Assembly: GCF_900106645.1 (NCBI RefSeq)
Contig: NZ_FNMV01000005.1
Location: forward strand, 179,320 to 243,319
DNA length: 64,000 bases
DNA from: Flavobacterium degerlachei
Lineage (GTDB): Bacteria > Bacteroidota > Bacteroidia > Flavobacteriales > Flavobacteriaceae
Direction of reading: 5' to 3'
The notes below the pieces were generated by a model, which saw only the letters and a list, made by a program, of their open reading frames with translations, was not told the DNA's origin and ran no database searches. Numbering within the stretch: the first letter of the stretch is position 1; the number at the start of each line of letters is the position of its first letter. A program made the translations under genes and the position numbers. This document shows, piece by piece, positions 1 to 9,803 of the stretch.

Positions 1-617
1 TTCATCAATAAAGCATAATCGTGCGTTGCCATTATTATCGTTTTTCCATTGGCGTTGATGGTTCTTAAAACTTCAAGAACTTCAGCACTTGTCTGTGGGT
101 CTAGATTTCCAGTTGGCTCATCGGCAAGGATAAGTTCAGGATCATTTAGCAAAGCTCTAGCAATAGCAACACGCTGCTGTTCACCACCAGAGATTTGATG
201 TGGCATTTTGTGTGCATATTCTTTCATGCCCACTTTGTCCAAAACTTCATCAATCTTACGATCCATTTCATTTTTGTCTACCCAGCCTGTCGCTTTTAGC
301 ACAAATAACATATTGTCTTTTATCGTACGGTCTGGCAATAGTTTGAAATCTTGGAATACAATACCAATTTTTCTTCTCAAAAACGGAATGTCATCTTCTT
401 TCAAACCTACTAAGTCAAAATCAACAATGTGTCCTTCGCCTTCTGTTAAAGGCAAATCAGCATAAAGCGTCTTCATTAAGCTACTTTTTCCTGATCCTGT
501 TTTTCCAATGATGTATAAGAATTCACCATGGTTTACTTCCAAATTTATGTTTGATAAAATAACATTCTTTTCTTGATAAATGGATGCGTTTTTTAAAGAC
601 AGTACTGCTTGAGACAT
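1..617 (-). CDS. ftsE: FtsE-type cell-division ABC ATPase (C-terminus cut by window edge)
   Basis: The reading frame starts at the ATG at 617 and runs off the window start, giving about 205 residues of a protein usually near 225. It shows a complete ABC ATPase set: Walker A GKTGSGKS (residues 38-45), Q-loop VFQD, signature ISGGEQQR, Walker B LILADEPTG and H-loop MATHD. In the family FtsE pairs with the membrane protein FtsX to control peptidoglycan hydrolysis at the septum. No ftsX is visible in the window. The FtsE call rests on overall sequence style; a LolD-like transporter ATPase is the main alternative. Confidence 0.8.
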   Translation of the reverse strand, partial: MSQAVLSLKNASIYQEKNVILSNINLEVNHGEFLYIIGKTGSGKSSLMKTLYADLPLTEGEGHIVDFDLVGLKEDDIPFLRRKIGIVFQDFKLLPDRTIKDNMLFVLKATGWVDKNEMDRKIDEVLDKVGMKEYAHKMPHQISGGEQQRVAIARALLNDPELILADEPTGNLDPQTSAEVLEVLRTINANGKTIIMATHDYALLM

Positions 618-647
618 AATTGGCGTTTGTTTATTGGGTAAAAGTAA

Positions 648-682
648 TTATCAATTATCAATTTTCAATTATCAATTATGAT
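648..682. repeat. short AATTATCAATT low-complexity repeat between divergent genes
   Basis: Several copies of ATTATCAATT, some slightly changed, sit side by side in the gap between ftsE (minus strand) and the TPR gene (plus strand). The block is close to self-complementary. It may form part of a divergent promoter region or may simply be AT-rich simple sequence. Confidence 0.4.
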
Positions 683-784
683 TTTTTTTATTTTTTGTTA
701 AAACATTTGTTCATAATAAAACCGAATTACAATTCGTTATAGTGGTTAGTTATAATACATTTGAATATTAAAAAAAAAATCAAA

Positions 785-3700
785 ATGCGTATATTTTCCT
801 GGCTCTTCTTTTTATTGACTTTTGCTGCACCTTTTACGGTTTCAGCGCAAAAATCAACAATCTACACCCATGATTTAGCAGATTTCAATAAAGCGCTTTC
901 GTTGTTCAACGATATGCAATATGCCTCTGCACAAATTATTTTCGAAAAAGTAAAATTAGAAACGACTGACGAAGAATTAAAATCAGATTGTGCTTACTAT
1001 GATGCCAATTGTGCTATTCGTTTGAATCGTGCCAATGCTGATGTTTTGATGGAAAATTTCGTTGCAGACTATCCTACCAGTGCTAAGAGCAATCAGGCAT
1101 TTATAGAAGTAGCACATTTTTACTTTGAGCAAGGTAATTATCCACAAGCACTTCAATGGTTTGAAAGAGTTGACGAAAGCCAATTGAATAATAGAGACAG
1201 AGATAAATTTAATTTCCAAAAAGGCTATGCTTTTTTTAGTTCCAAGAATAAAAAGGAAGCTACAAGCTATTTTAACAAAGTGGTGAACTCAGAGGAATAC
1301 GGTTCGCAAGCTAAGTATTATTTAGGGTTTATTGCCTATGAAGGGGATGACTACAAGGAGGCTACGAAATATTTTGATGAAGTTTCAGGGGAAGAGAAAT
1401 ACAAAGAAAAATTGTCATACTATCAAGCTGACATGAATTTTAAGCTTGGTAATTTTCAAAAAGCAATTGAGCTAGGCGAAAAAGCAATGGCTAAGTCAAA
1501 CGCTATTGAAAAATCAGAATTGAGTAAAATAATTGGTGAAAGCTATTTTAATTTAAAACAATATGACAAAGCAGTTCCTTATTTAGCTGCTTATAAAGGG
1601 AAAAAAGGAAGATGGAATAATACTGACTTTTACCAATTGGGATATGCCTATTACAAACAAAACGATTTTGAAAATGCTATTTCGCAATTCAATAAAATCA
1701 TAAACGGAAAAGATTTTGTAGCTCAAAATGCCTATTACCATTTGGGCGAAAGTTATTTAAAATTAGATAAAAAACAAGAGGCTTTGAATGCATTCAAGAA
1801 TGCTTCTGAAATGGCATTTGACACATCTATACAAGAAGATGCTAGTTTGAATTATGCTAAATTAAGTTATGAAATTGGGAATTCGTACCAAAGTGTGCCT
1901 GCAGTTTTATTGGATTTCATGAAAAAATATCCAAATAACGCCAACCGTTCCGTAATTGAAAAATTATTGATTGATTCTTATATCTCTTCTAAGAATTATA
2001 AAGAAGCATTGGTTTTATTGGAAAAAAACAAAAGCCCAGGAAACAAGTTAGCATATCAAAAAGTTACTTTTTATAGAGGTATGGAGTTATATGCTGATAG
2101 AAACTACTCTGAGGCTGCAACTATGTTCAAGAAATCTATTGATGGACAAATAGATGCTGATTTTACGGCCAGAGCTACTTTTTGGAAAGGAGAAACAGAA
2201 TATGTTTTAGATGATTATAAAAATGCTTTGTTGAGTTATAAGCAATTCGCAAGTTCAGCGCGTGCTCATAGTACTGTGGAGTATAAAAATATCAATTACA
2301 ATATAGCATATGCTTATTTCAAATTGAAGGAATATGATCAAGCTGGAGAATATTTTCAAAATCAGATTGAAGCAGTAAAAGACGACAAAGTAAGATTAAA
2401 TGATAGCTATTTAAGATTAGGTGATTGCCGATTTGTAACTTCGAAATATTGGCCAGCAATGGAAGCTTACAATAAAGTAATCGAATCTAGAGGTGTCGAT
2501 GCTGATTACGCTTATTATCAAAAAGCATTGTGTTACGGTTTTATTGCTAAAAACGATAAGAAAATTGAGGAGCTGAATTTATTCTTGCAATTGTACCCCA
2601 AATCAAGTTACCGTGACGATGCGATGTATGAATTGGCTAATACTTATGTAGCCAGTAAGCAGCAAGATCTTGCCTTGAAAACTTTTGATCGATTAATAGG
2701 GGAGTATAAAAGCGGTTCTTACACGGCAAAATCTATTTTAAGACAAGGATTAATTTATTACAATTCAGATAGAAATAATGAGGCTTTAAGCAAATTTAAA
2801 AAAGTAGCAGCTGATTTTCCTAAAACCCCAGAAGCCCTAGAAGCAGTATCGACAGCAAGGTTGATTTATGTTGACGGAGGTAGGGTAAATGAATATGCGA
2901 CTTGGGTACGAACGTTAGATTTCGTTACTGTTACAGATGTAGAATTAGATAATGATTCTTATGAATCTGCAGCAAAGCAATTCGAACAAAATAATAATAA
3001 GCAAGCGATTTCAGGATTCAATGCTTACATATCGAGTTTTCCAAGAGGAATGCATTCACTGCAGGCTAATTTTTATTTGGCGCAAGCCTATTATTCTGAA
3101 GGACAAAAAGACAAGTCAATTTCGAATTACCAATATGTTATTGACCAACCGAGAAGTGAATTCACGGAGCAATCTCTAGCTAGATTGTCACAAGTACTTT
3201 TAGATAATAACGAAAAAGAGAAAGCAATTCCCGTATTAATTCGTTTAGAAAGCGAAGCTGATTTTCCTCAAAATAAGGTGTTCGCACAGTCTAATTTGAT
3301 GAAATGTTATTATGATAAAAAAGACTATTCTAATTCAATTGTCTATGCTGATAAGGTGCTAAATAATGCCAAAACGGATGATAATGTAAGAAGTGATGCT
3401 CAGATTATCATTGCTCGTTCAGCAATGCAAACTGGGGATGAAGCAAAAGCCAGATCAGGATATGCTAAATTGCTAACCATTGCAAAGGGAGAATTAGCAG
3501 CCGAGGCTTTGTATTATGACGCTTATTTCAAAAATAAAGACGGGAAATTTGAATCTTCAAATGTAGCGGTTCAAAAGCTTGCGAAAAATTATTCCAGTTA
3601 CCGCTATTTTGGTGCAAAGGGATTGATTCTTATGGCTAAAAATTTCTATGGACTAAAAGATGGTTTTCAAGCGACTTATATTCTAGATAATGTCATTCAA

Positions 3701-3799
3701 AATTTTACTGATTTTCCAGATGTTATTTCTGAAGCGCAAAAAGAATTAAATATGATCAAAGCCGAGGAGTCAAAAACAAATTCATCGATAACGAATTAG
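785..3799 (+). CDS. large secreted/periplasmic tetratricopeptide-repeat protein
   Basis: The protein has 1004 residues from the ATG at 785. I prefer this to the TTG at 761 because residues 1-22 then form a clean signal peptide (MRIFSWLFFLLTFAAPFTVS, then AQ). The rest is a near-continuous series of TPR-like helical hairpins, recognisable by recurrent A-x-x-x-F/Y and G-x-x-Y-x-x-G/A patterns such as 'YPQALQWFERV', 'YKEATKYFDEV' and 'YDKAVPYLAAY'. Such proteins are exported scaffolds for protein-protein contacts. The outer-membrane barrel gene two places downstream is a possible partner. No enzymatic motif was seen, and the specific function is unknown. Confidence 0.85.
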   Translation: MRIFSWLFFLLTFAAPFTVSAQKSTIYTHDLADFNKALSLFNDMQYASAQIIFEKVKLETTDEELKSDCAYYDANCAIRLNRANADVLMENFVADYPTSAKSNQAFIEVAHFYFEQGNYPQALQWFERVDESQLNNRDRDKFNFQKGYAFFSSKNKKEATSYFNKVVNSEEYGSQAKYYLGFIAYEGDDYKEATKYFDEVSGEEKYKEKLSYYQADMNFKLGNFQKAIELGEKAMAKSNAIEKSELSKIIGESYFNLKQYDKAVPYLAAYKGKKGRWNNTDFYQLGYAYYKQNDFENAISQFNKIINGKDFVAQNAYYHLGESYLKLDKKQEALNAFKNASEMAFDTSIQEDASLNYAKLSYEIGNSYQSVPAVLLDFMKKYPNNANRSVIEKLLIDSYISSKNYKEALVLLEKNKSPGNKLAYQKVTFYRGMELYADRNYSEAATMFKKSIDGQIDADFTARATFWKGETEYVLDDYKNALLSYKQFASSARAHSTVEYKNINYNIAYAYFKLKEYDQAGEYFQNQIEAVKDDKVRLNDSYLRLGDCRFVTSKYWPAMEAYNKVIESRGVDADYAYYQKALCYGFIAKNDKKIEELNLFLQLYPKSSYRDDAMYELANTYVASKQQDLALKTFDRLIGEYKSGSYTAKSILRQGLIYYNSDRNNEALSKFKKVAADFPKTPEALEAVSTARLIYVDGGRVNEYATWVRTLDFVTVTDVELDNDSYESAAKQFEQNNNKQAISGFNAYISSFPRGMHSLQANFYLAQAYYSEGQKDKSISNYQYVIDQPRSEFTEQSLARLSQVLLDNNEKEKAIPVLIRLESEADFPQNKVFAQSNLMKCYYDKKDYSNSIVYADKVLNNAKTDDNVRSDAQIIIARSAMQTGDEAKARSGYAKLLTIAKGELAAEALYYDAYFKNKDGKFESSNVAVQKLAKNYSSYRYFGAKGLILMAKNFYGLKDGFQATYILDNVIQNFTDFPDVISEAQKELNMIKAEESKTNSSITN

Positions 3800-3855
3800 G
3801 AATATTTAAAACAACTGGAATAATCCGGTTGTTGTGAATTTAAAATTAATTAAAA

Positions 3856-4722
3856 ATGACTATTCCTTTTTATATAATAGATGTATTTACAGAAAAAAAA
3901 TATGCTGGAAATCAGCTGGCTGTTTTTTTAAATGCGGCTGACTTAACGACGGATCAGATGCAGCAAATAGCACGAGAAATTAATTTTGCCGAAAGTACTT
4001 TTGTTACCGATAGCGCTGCTGAAGATAACAAGGCAACGATTAGAATTTTTACTCCTGCACACGAAATGCAATTTGCAGGACATCCTATAATAGGGACATC
4101 CTGGGTTCTGATGAATAAAGTATTCAAACATCAGCCTAATGAAATTGAATTAAAAGTTCCAATAGGAGAAATTCAGGTTCGTCAATCCAAGGATTTAGTT
4201 TGGTTAAAAGCGGCGCAACCAGATTTTCTGGATGTTTTTATGAAGGAAGACTTTGCTTCTTTTAGTAATTTGAGTGTGACTGATTTTGATAATCGTTTTG
4301 AAGTTCAGGAAGTAACTACAGGAAGTGCTTTTGTCATTGTACCACTAAAAAATAGAGAGACCTTAAATGCGGTCAAACTGGATAAAGATAAAACAGCAGA
4401 ATGGCTAAAAGCAAAATGTAAAACAGAACACAAAGCTTTATATTTTTTTAGTTTAGAAAATGAAATTCTTAACACTAGAATGTTGTGCATTGAAAATAAT
4501 CAGCTTATAGAAGATGCAGCAACAGGAAGTGCTAGTACATGTTTACAAGCTTTTTTATTGAAATATCACTCAACTGAAATAAAAATGGTGAATAATCAGG
4601 GAGAATACATTAATAGAAAGTCTCAAATATTTTTTGAAGGGAAAAGAGAAGAGAACCTGTTTGATATAAATATAGGTGGCGAATCTCAGTTTGTGGCCCA
4701 AGGAGAATGGGAAGTAGGTTAA
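3856..4722 (+). CDS. PhzF-family isomerase/epimerase-like protein
   Basis: At 288 residues this is the usual PhzF length. It opens with the family hallmark 'FYIIDVFTEKKYAGNQLAVF' and carries the conserved 'FAES' motif with Glu46, the counterpart of the catalytic acid of PhzF. It also has the later 'DAATGSAS' loop. Characterised family members catalyse isomerisation or epimerisation of small substrates, as in phenazine synthesis, but no other phenazine gene is present, so the substrate here is unknown. It lies 56 bp after the TPR gene and 96 bp before the barrel gene, all on the same strand, so the three may be co-transcribed. Confidence 0.85.
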   Translation: MTIPFYIIDVFTEKKYAGNQLAVFLNAADLTTDQMQQIAREINFAESTFVTDSAAEDNKATIRIFTPAHEMQFAGHPIIGTSWVLMNKVFKHQPNEIELKVPIGEIQVRQSKDLVWLKAAQPDFLDVFMKEDFASFSNLSVTDFDNRFEVQEVTTGSAFVIVPLKNRETLNAVKLDKDKTAEWLKAKCKTEHKALYFFSLENEILNTRMLCIENNQLIEDAATGSASTCLQAFLLKYHSTEIKMVNNQGEYINRKSQIFFEGKREENLFDINIGGESQFVAQGEWEVG

Positions 4723-4818
4723 AATAATAGACTAAAATAAAAAAATAAGAAATGTATAAAATGCAGGAAGCAAGAAAACAGTCTTGTAAATGCCTTTTTT
4801 ATAATAAAACAAAAAAAT

Positions 4819-6573
4819 ATGAAATTCAATTTCCAAAATAAAGTTACCATTGGCTTATTCCTAGTTGCCTTCCAGTTTTCGTTTGCTCAGAAGAAGGAAG
4901 AAAATATTGGGTCTGAAGTCGTTAATGTGGTTAAGCCTTATACGCCGACACTATCTGACGCATTTAAAGTGCAGGAAACGCCTGTGCTTGATGATGAAGG
5001 AAATGCCAAAAAAGAAAAGATTAATTATTCTATTTTTTCTTTTCCTGTTGCTTCTACTTTTACACCTTCTAAAGGAAAGGCGGAAGGAGTTGACAAAACG
5101 AAACAAGCGCATTTGTATGATAACTATGCGACCTTAGGATTTGGGAATTACAGAACATTAAATGCTGAATTGTTTGTGAACCAAGATTTGGGGAATAACG
5201 ATTATGTGGGCGGAATGTTTCGTCATCTTTCTTCACAAGGAGGAATAAAAGATGTTGAACTTGATGATCGTTTTTATAATTCATCGATAGATTTAACTTA
5301 TGGAGCAAATACTAATGCTTTGTCTTGGAACTTGGACTTGGGTTATAGAAACCAGATATACAATTGGTACGGTTTACCTTCAGAGTTTGGTAGCAACTTA
5401 TCTTCAAATGACCGCGTTTTTATAGTAGACGGAATTAATGCTCAACATGTGTATAATACTTATTCTATTGGAGGGAAAATTGATTTTAATGATGGGATTT
5501 TGAATGATGCCAACATGAAGTTTAGTCATTTTACCGATACTTATGGATCGGCTGAAAATAGATTTTATGTCAAGCCGTCTTTGCAATTTGACATAATGGA
5601 TGAGTCTATTAAAACTAATATAATTGTAGATTATGTAGCTGGAAGTTTCGAGAATAATTATTTAAAAACAAATTCAGAACCTTTAAAATATGGTTATACT
5701 AATTTTGGAATCACACCTACTTTTGTAATGCAAGAGGATGATTGGACCATAAATATTGGTGCTGCCGTTTTTTATAGTATGGACAACGAAAACAGCAATA
5801 ACAAGTTTTTTGTTTATCCGCAAGTGAATGCAAGCTACAAAGTGGTTGGGGATTTAATGATTTTTTATGCTGGAGCAGAAGGAAGTTTAGAACAAAATTC
5901 TTATTTGGATTTTGTTAATGAAAATCCGTTTTTATCGCCAACCTTAAACATTACTCCAACGGACAAACAATATGATGTTTTTGCTGGTTTGAAAGGGAAA
6001 TTGAGTAATAGTGTGAGTTATAACATTAAAGGTTCGTATGTAAACGAAAGAAATAAAGCTTTGTTTAGAAGCAATGACTACAATGAAAATACTTCCAATG
6101 AAAATTATGCTTTTGGAAATTCAATGCAGGTTGTTTACGACGACATGAAAACATTGAGTTTTTCAGGAGATTTAAAAGCTAATTTTTCAGATTTTGTGAC
6201 TTTTGGAATCAGCGGAACTTTTAATAATTACTCTAATTATATTGAGCAAGAAGCATGGAATTTGCCAGAATTAAAATTGAATTCGAATATTGATTTTAAT
6301 ATTACCCAAAAATGGTTTGCAGGAGCTGCTGTTTACTTTGTTGGCGAACGTAAGGATATGAAATTGAACACCAATTTCACCGTTGATGCTACGCCAATGA
6401 CTTTAGATAGTTATTTTGATGTAAATGCACATCTAGGATATAAATACAACGATCGTTTGACTGGTTTTATAAGAGCTAACAATATTACGAACCAAGCCTA
6501 TGAGAAATGGTTGGACTACCAAGTTCAAGGTTTTCAGGTTATTGTAGGTGCAAATTATAAATTTGATTTCTAA
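4819..6573 (+). CDS. outer-membrane beta-barrel protein, TonB-dependent-receptor-like without plug
   Basis: The protein has 584 residues: a signal peptide (about residues 1-23, ending SFAQ), a short linker containing 'VVKPYTPTLSDAFKV', then alternating beta strands typical of a barrel. It ends in an aromatic residue (...YKFDF), as outer-membrane barrels usually do. It lacks the N-terminal carboxypeptidase-like domain and a recognisable plug, and is shorter than normal receptors (700-1000 residues). In this lineage such proteins are often labelled 'TonB-dependent receptor'. It may work with the TPR protein upstream; substrate unknown. Confidence 0.75.
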   Translation: MKFNFQNKVTIGLFLVAFQFSFAQKKEENIGSEVVNVVKPYTPTLSDAFKVQETPVLDDEGNAKKEKINYSIFSFPVASTFTPSKGKAEGVDKTKQAHLYDNYATLGFGNYRTLNAELFVNQDLGNNDYVGGMFRHLSSQGGIKDVELDDRFYNSSIDLTYGANTNALSWNLDLGYRNQIYNWYGLPSEFGSNLSSNDRVFIVDGINAQHVYNTYSIGGKIDFNDGILNDANMKFSHFTDTYGSAENRFYVKPSLQFDIMDESIKTNIIVDYVAGSFENNYLKTNSEPLKYGYTNFGITPTFVMQEDDWTINIGAAVFYSMDNENSNNKFFVYPQVNASYKVVGDLMIFYAGAEGSLEQNSYLDFVNENPFLSPTLNITPTDKQYDVFAGLKGKLSNSVSYNIKGSYVNERNKALFRSNDYNENTSNENYAFGNSMQVVYDDMKTLSFSGDLKANFSDFVTFGISGTFNNYSNYIEQEAWNLPELKLNSNIDFNITQKWFAGAAVYFVGERKDMKLNTNFTVDATPMTLDSYFDVNAHLGYKYNDRLTGFIRANNITNQAYEKWLDYQVQGFQVIVGANYKFDF

Positions 6574-6611
6574 TTTGGCGCAAGCAATTGAATGTTTGTC
6601 AAAACAAGATG

Positions 6612-6649
6612 AAAAAAAAGGCTTCCACAATGTGGAAGCCTTTTTTTTT
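6612..6649. terminator. bidirectional intrinsic terminator
   Basis: An A-tract, the stem GGCTTCCA/TGGAAGCC with a short loop, and a T-tract lie between two convergent genes (the barrel gene ending at 6573 and the DUF2911 gene ending at 6665). It can serve both. Confidence 0.9.
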
Positions 6650-6664
6650 ATGTTTGTAAAAATA

Positions 6665-7210
6665 TTATTCAGTAAAAGGAACAGCAATTCTCATTTTGTC
6701 CCAACCCATATTCAGCATAATGCCATTGTCAGCCTTGGTGAAAACCATTGAAAAGTTTTCAAGTGATTCGGTTCCTTCAGTTACAGGAACGCTTAGTCTT
6801 GCTACATCATTTTCTTGTTTATAAAAATATGATCCCCAAACGTTCAGGTCTTTGTTTATAATTACTGTGTAAGAAGCTTTTTCAGGAATGGTATATATAG
6901 TGTATGTGCCAGCCTTAACGTTGTTTTGACCTAGCTTCATATCCTTGTAGAAAGTGATTTCAGCTGCTTCATTAGCACCAGTTCTCCAAACTTTTCCAGA
7001 TGGCGCCAATTCATCAATACTACGGCCTTTCAGCTGAGGTCTGCTATAAGTTACCTTTGCAATCTTAGCTGCATCTTTATAATCGTTAGGATATGCTGCT
7101 ACATCCATTGGGCTTTTGTCAAGATCAGGAAATTTTTGAGCATTTGCATTCGAAGATAAAAGCATTGTAAAAGCAAAAGCTACTGTGGCTACTACTGTTG
7201 ATTTTTTCAT
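6665..7210 (-). CDS. DUF2911 domain exported protein
   Basis: This 181-residue protein has a signal peptide (MKKSTVVATVAFAFTMLLSS..NANAQ). The mature region carries the DUF2911 hallmarks 'VTYSRPQLKGRSIDELAPSGKVWRTGANEAAEI', split here as 'YSRPQLKGR' and 'GKVWRTGANEA', followed by 'AGTYTIYTIP' and 'WGSYFYKQENDV'. DUF2911 proteins are abundant in Bacteroidota and predicted to be periplasmic or outer-membrane associated. Their function is not established. It stands alone on the minus strand, sharing a bidirectional terminator with the barrel gene. Confidence 0.85.
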   Translation of the reverse strand: MKKSTVVATVAFAFTMLLSSNANAQKFPDLDKSPMDVAAYPNDYKDAAKIAKVTYSRPQLKGRSIDELAPSGKVWRTGANEAAEITFYKDMKLGQNNVKAGTYTIYTIPEKASYTVIINKDLNVWGSYFYKQENDVARLSVPVTEGTESLENFSMVFTKADNGIMLNMGWDKMRIAVPFTE

Positions 7211-7403
7211 AGTGTATATTAAATGATTAGAATGTTAAAATTATCAATTGTGTTTTTATAAAGATAATAATTCATGTTAAAATTTTGAAAACAAATTGAA
7301 ATAGGTTTAAAAAAAGACATGGCATTTTTAGAATATTACTCTAACTTTGGTGGCGTAGAGCAAGCTTTAATAGTTTATTGATTTTTGCCTGTTGTCTTCC
7401 AAA

Positions 7404-7865
7404 ATGAAAAAAAATATGACTTTTAAACAAAAAATATATCAATACTATTTGCAGCTCGTTCAGGACAGAATTGATGTTTTTAGAGATATGATAGCGGCAC
7501 TGACCGAAGATTCAAAAAATGATGCCAAAGGATCAGCTGGTGATAAACACGAAACGGCTTTGTCTATGATGCATCTAGAACAAGAAAAACTCAATACTAA
7601 ATTGAGAGAGGTGGTAACCCAAAAAGCGATTTTGGATAAAATTGACGCCAGTAAAATAGCCCAAACAATAATTGTGGGGAGCTTAGTAAAAGCCAATGGA
7701 ATCTTTCTGTACATGAGTTTGGCGCTGCCAAAAATAAATATTGAAGGAACTAATATTATCGCATTGTCACCGCAGTCGCCTTTGGGAAACAAATTAATGG
7801 GGAACGTAGTGGGCTTTACTTTTGAGATTAATGGAACGACTTACATAATAGAAGAGATTTTATAG
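7404..7865 (+). CDS. GreA/GreB C-terminal-like protein (often annotated '3-oxoacyl-ACP synthase')
   Basis: The frame is open from a TTG at 7392, but ATGs at 7404 and 7416 are more likely starts; 7404 is used (153 residues). The C-terminal third ('IIALSPQSPLGNKLMG' then 'FEINGTTYIIEEI') resembles the FKBP-like C-terminal domain of transcript-cleavage factors, where 'SP.G.ALLG' and a final 'YEI' strand are conserved. The N-terminal part is helical but lacks the clear acidic coiled-coil tip of GreA. Similar proteins are widely labelled 3-oxoacyl-ACP synthase, which nothing in this sequence supports. A role at RNA polymerase is inference. Confidence 0.65.
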   Translation: MKKNMTFKQKIYQYYLQLVQDRIDVFRDMIAALTEDSKNDAKGSAGDKHETALSMMHLEQEKLNTKLREVVTQKAILDKIDASKIAQTIIVGSLVKANGIFLYMSLALPKINIEGTNIIALSPQSPLGNKLMGNVVGFTFEINGTTYIIEEIL

Positions 7866-8026
7866 TCTGTGATTTTAAAAAAGCTGTTTTGTTGGGATCT
7901 ACACTATAGATCTGTAAGGAATAATATTACTATTCTTAAGTATAAAACTGTTTTTTTTAATTTTTCAATTACTTATTTTGTGTAAAAAAGCAATTTGTGT
8001 TATAAATTATAACCATATGTGTTGTA

Positions 8027-8061
8027 TGTGTTTTTCAATTGTAACTACAATCGCATCTTTG
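8027..8061 (+). promoter_or_regulatory. promoter block of asnB copy 1 (shared with copy 2)
   Basis: The pattern TGTGTTTT, 4 nt, TTGTAACT, 5 nt, CGCATCTTTG recurs with identical spacing upstream of the second asnB gene (11701-11735). The final CATCTTTG is one mismatch from the Bacteroidota -7 element TAnnTTTG. The block ends 38 nt before the ATG. Confidence 0.65.
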
Positions 8062-8099
8062 CCTTATCAAATTAAATAAACAAATAAAAATATATAGTT

Positions 8100-9776
8100 A
8101 TGTGTGGAATAGTATGTGCCTTTGACCTAAAACAAAAAGCAGAAGTTTTAAGACCACAAGTGTTGGAAATGTCAAAAATCATCCGTCACCGTGGACCAGA
8201 CTGGAGCGGAATTTACAGTGATGAAAAAGTGATTATGTCTCATGAGCGTTTGGCAATTGTTGATCCAGCTTCGGGTAAACAACCATTGTTAAGTGAAGAC
8301 GGAAAATTGATTTTGGCTGCTAATGGTGAAATCTACAACCACAGAGAATTACGTAAACAATTTGAAGGGAAATATAACTTTCAAACTGAAAGTGACTGTG
8401 AAGTTATTCTAGCACTTTACAAAGAGAAAGGACCTCATTTTGTTGATGAAATGAACGGAATTTTTGGATTTGCGATTTATGATGTTGATAAAGATGAATA
8501 TTTTGTCGCTCGTGATCACATGGGAATTATTCCATTGTACATAGGTTGGGACCAACATGGAACTTTTTATGTAGCTTCTGAATTGAAAGCTTTAGAAGGA
8601 TATTGTACAAAAATTCAATTGTTTCCTCCAGGACATTATATGACAAGTAAAGACGGTGAATTTGTACAATGGTACAAAAGAGACTGGACTGAATTTGATG
8701 CGGTAAAAGACAACGAAACAAACATTCAAGATATTAAAGTAGCTTTAGAAGCTGCGGTTCACAGACAATTGATGAGTGATGTGCCTTACGGAGTATTACT
8801 TTCAGGAGGATTAGATTCTTCTATTACTTCGGCTGTCGCCAAAAAGTATGCACAAAAACGTATTGAGTCAGGAGATACTGCTGATGCTTGGTACCCACAA
8901 TTGCACTCGTTCTCTGTAGGACTAGAAGGTTCTCCAGATTTAGCTGCAGCTCAAATTGTAGCAGATCATATCGGAACGATTCACCACGAAATTAAATTTA
9001 CAATTCAAGAAGGATTAGATGCCGTTAAAGATGTGATCTATAACTTAGAAACGTATGACGTGACCACCATTAGAGCGTCGACTCCAATGTGGTTAATGGC
9101 GAGAGTTATTAAGTCAATGGGAATCAAAATGGTACTATCTGGTGAAGGTGCTGATGAGTTATTTGGAGGATACTTATATTTCCACAAAGCGCCAAATGCA
9201 CAAGAATTTCATGAAGAAAACGTACGTAAATTAGGAAAACTACACATGTACGATTGTTTAAGAGCTAACAAAAGTTTAGCTGCATGGGGAATTGAAGGTC
9301 GTGTGCCATTCTTAGATAAAGAGTTTATGGATGTGGCTATGAGAATCAACCCACAAGATAAAATGATCAACAAAGAACACCCAATGGAGAAATGGGTAGT
9401 TCGTAAAGCTTTTGAAGACATGTTGCCACCAAGTGTTGCTTGGAGACAAAAAGAACAATTTAGCGATGGAGTTGGATATGGTTGGATTGATAAGTTAAAA
9501 GAAGTTGTAGCTGTTGAAGTATCTGATGAGCAATTAGCAAATGCTAAATACAAGTTCCCTTTGCAAACACCAACATCTAAAGAGGAATATTATTACCGTT
9601 CTATATTTACAGAACATTTCCCAAGTGATGCAGCCGCTTTATGTGTGCCACAAGAAGCAAGTGTTGCTTGTAGTACTAAAATTGCTCTAGAATGGGATGA
9701 GGCTTTCAAAAACATGAACGATCCATCAGGAAGAGCAGTGGCTAATGTCCATTCAGATTCTTATGTGAAAGGATAA
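8100..9776 (+). CDS. asnB: asparagine synthetase B (glutamine-hydrolysing), copy 1
   Basis: The enzyme makes asparagine from aspartate, glutamine and ATP. It has 558 residues, the usual length. It begins MCGIV, so Cys2 becomes the N-terminal nucleophile of the glutaminase domain after Met removal. The synthetase domain shows the pyrophosphate loop 'LLSGGLDSS' at about residue 234, then 'VLSGEGADELFGGY' and 'EGRVPFLDKEF'. A second, clearly related copy lies 2 kb downstream. The upstream promoter block is shared with that copy. A terminator follows at 9804. Base composition matches its neighbours. Confidence 0.95.
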   Translation: MCGIVCAFDLKQKAEVLRPQVLEMSKIIRHRGPDWSGIYSDEKVIMSHERLAIVDPASGKQPLLSEDGKLILAANGEIYNHRELRKQFEGKYNFQTESDCEVILALYKEKGPHFVDEMNGIFGFAIYDVDKDEYFVARDHMGIIPLYIGWDQHGTFYVASELKALEGYCTKIQLFPPGHYMTSKDGEFVQWYKRDWTEFDAVKDNETNIQDIKVALEAAVHRQLMSDVPYGVLLSGGLDSSITSAVAKKYAQKRIESGDTADAWYPQLHSFSVGLEGSPDLAAAQIVADHIGTIHHEIKFTIQEGLDAVKDVIYNLETYDVTTIRASTPMWLMARVIKSMGIKMVLSGEGADELFGGYLYFHKAPNAQEFHEENVRKLGKLHMYDCLRANKSLAAWGIEGRVPFLDKEFMDVAMRINPQDKMINKEHPMEKWVVRKAFEDMLPPSVAWRQKEQFSDGVGYGWIDKLKEVVAVEVSDEQLANAKYKFPLQTPTSKEEYYYRSIFTEHFPSDAAALCVPQEASVACSTKIALEWDEAFKNMNDPSGRAVANVHSDSYVKG

Positions 9777-9803
9777 AATAATTGCTTTGCATTTTAAAAA
9801 TAA

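Noticed and set aside
208..465. Open frame of 85 residues on the plus strand inside ftsE
   Set aside because: It is antisense to a clearly conserved ABC ATPase and has no family features.
4865..5137. Leu- and Lys-rich 90-residue frame inside the barrel gene
   Set aside because: Its odd composition is what the +2 shift of the barrel gene produces; the barrel frame has the signal peptide and strand pattern.
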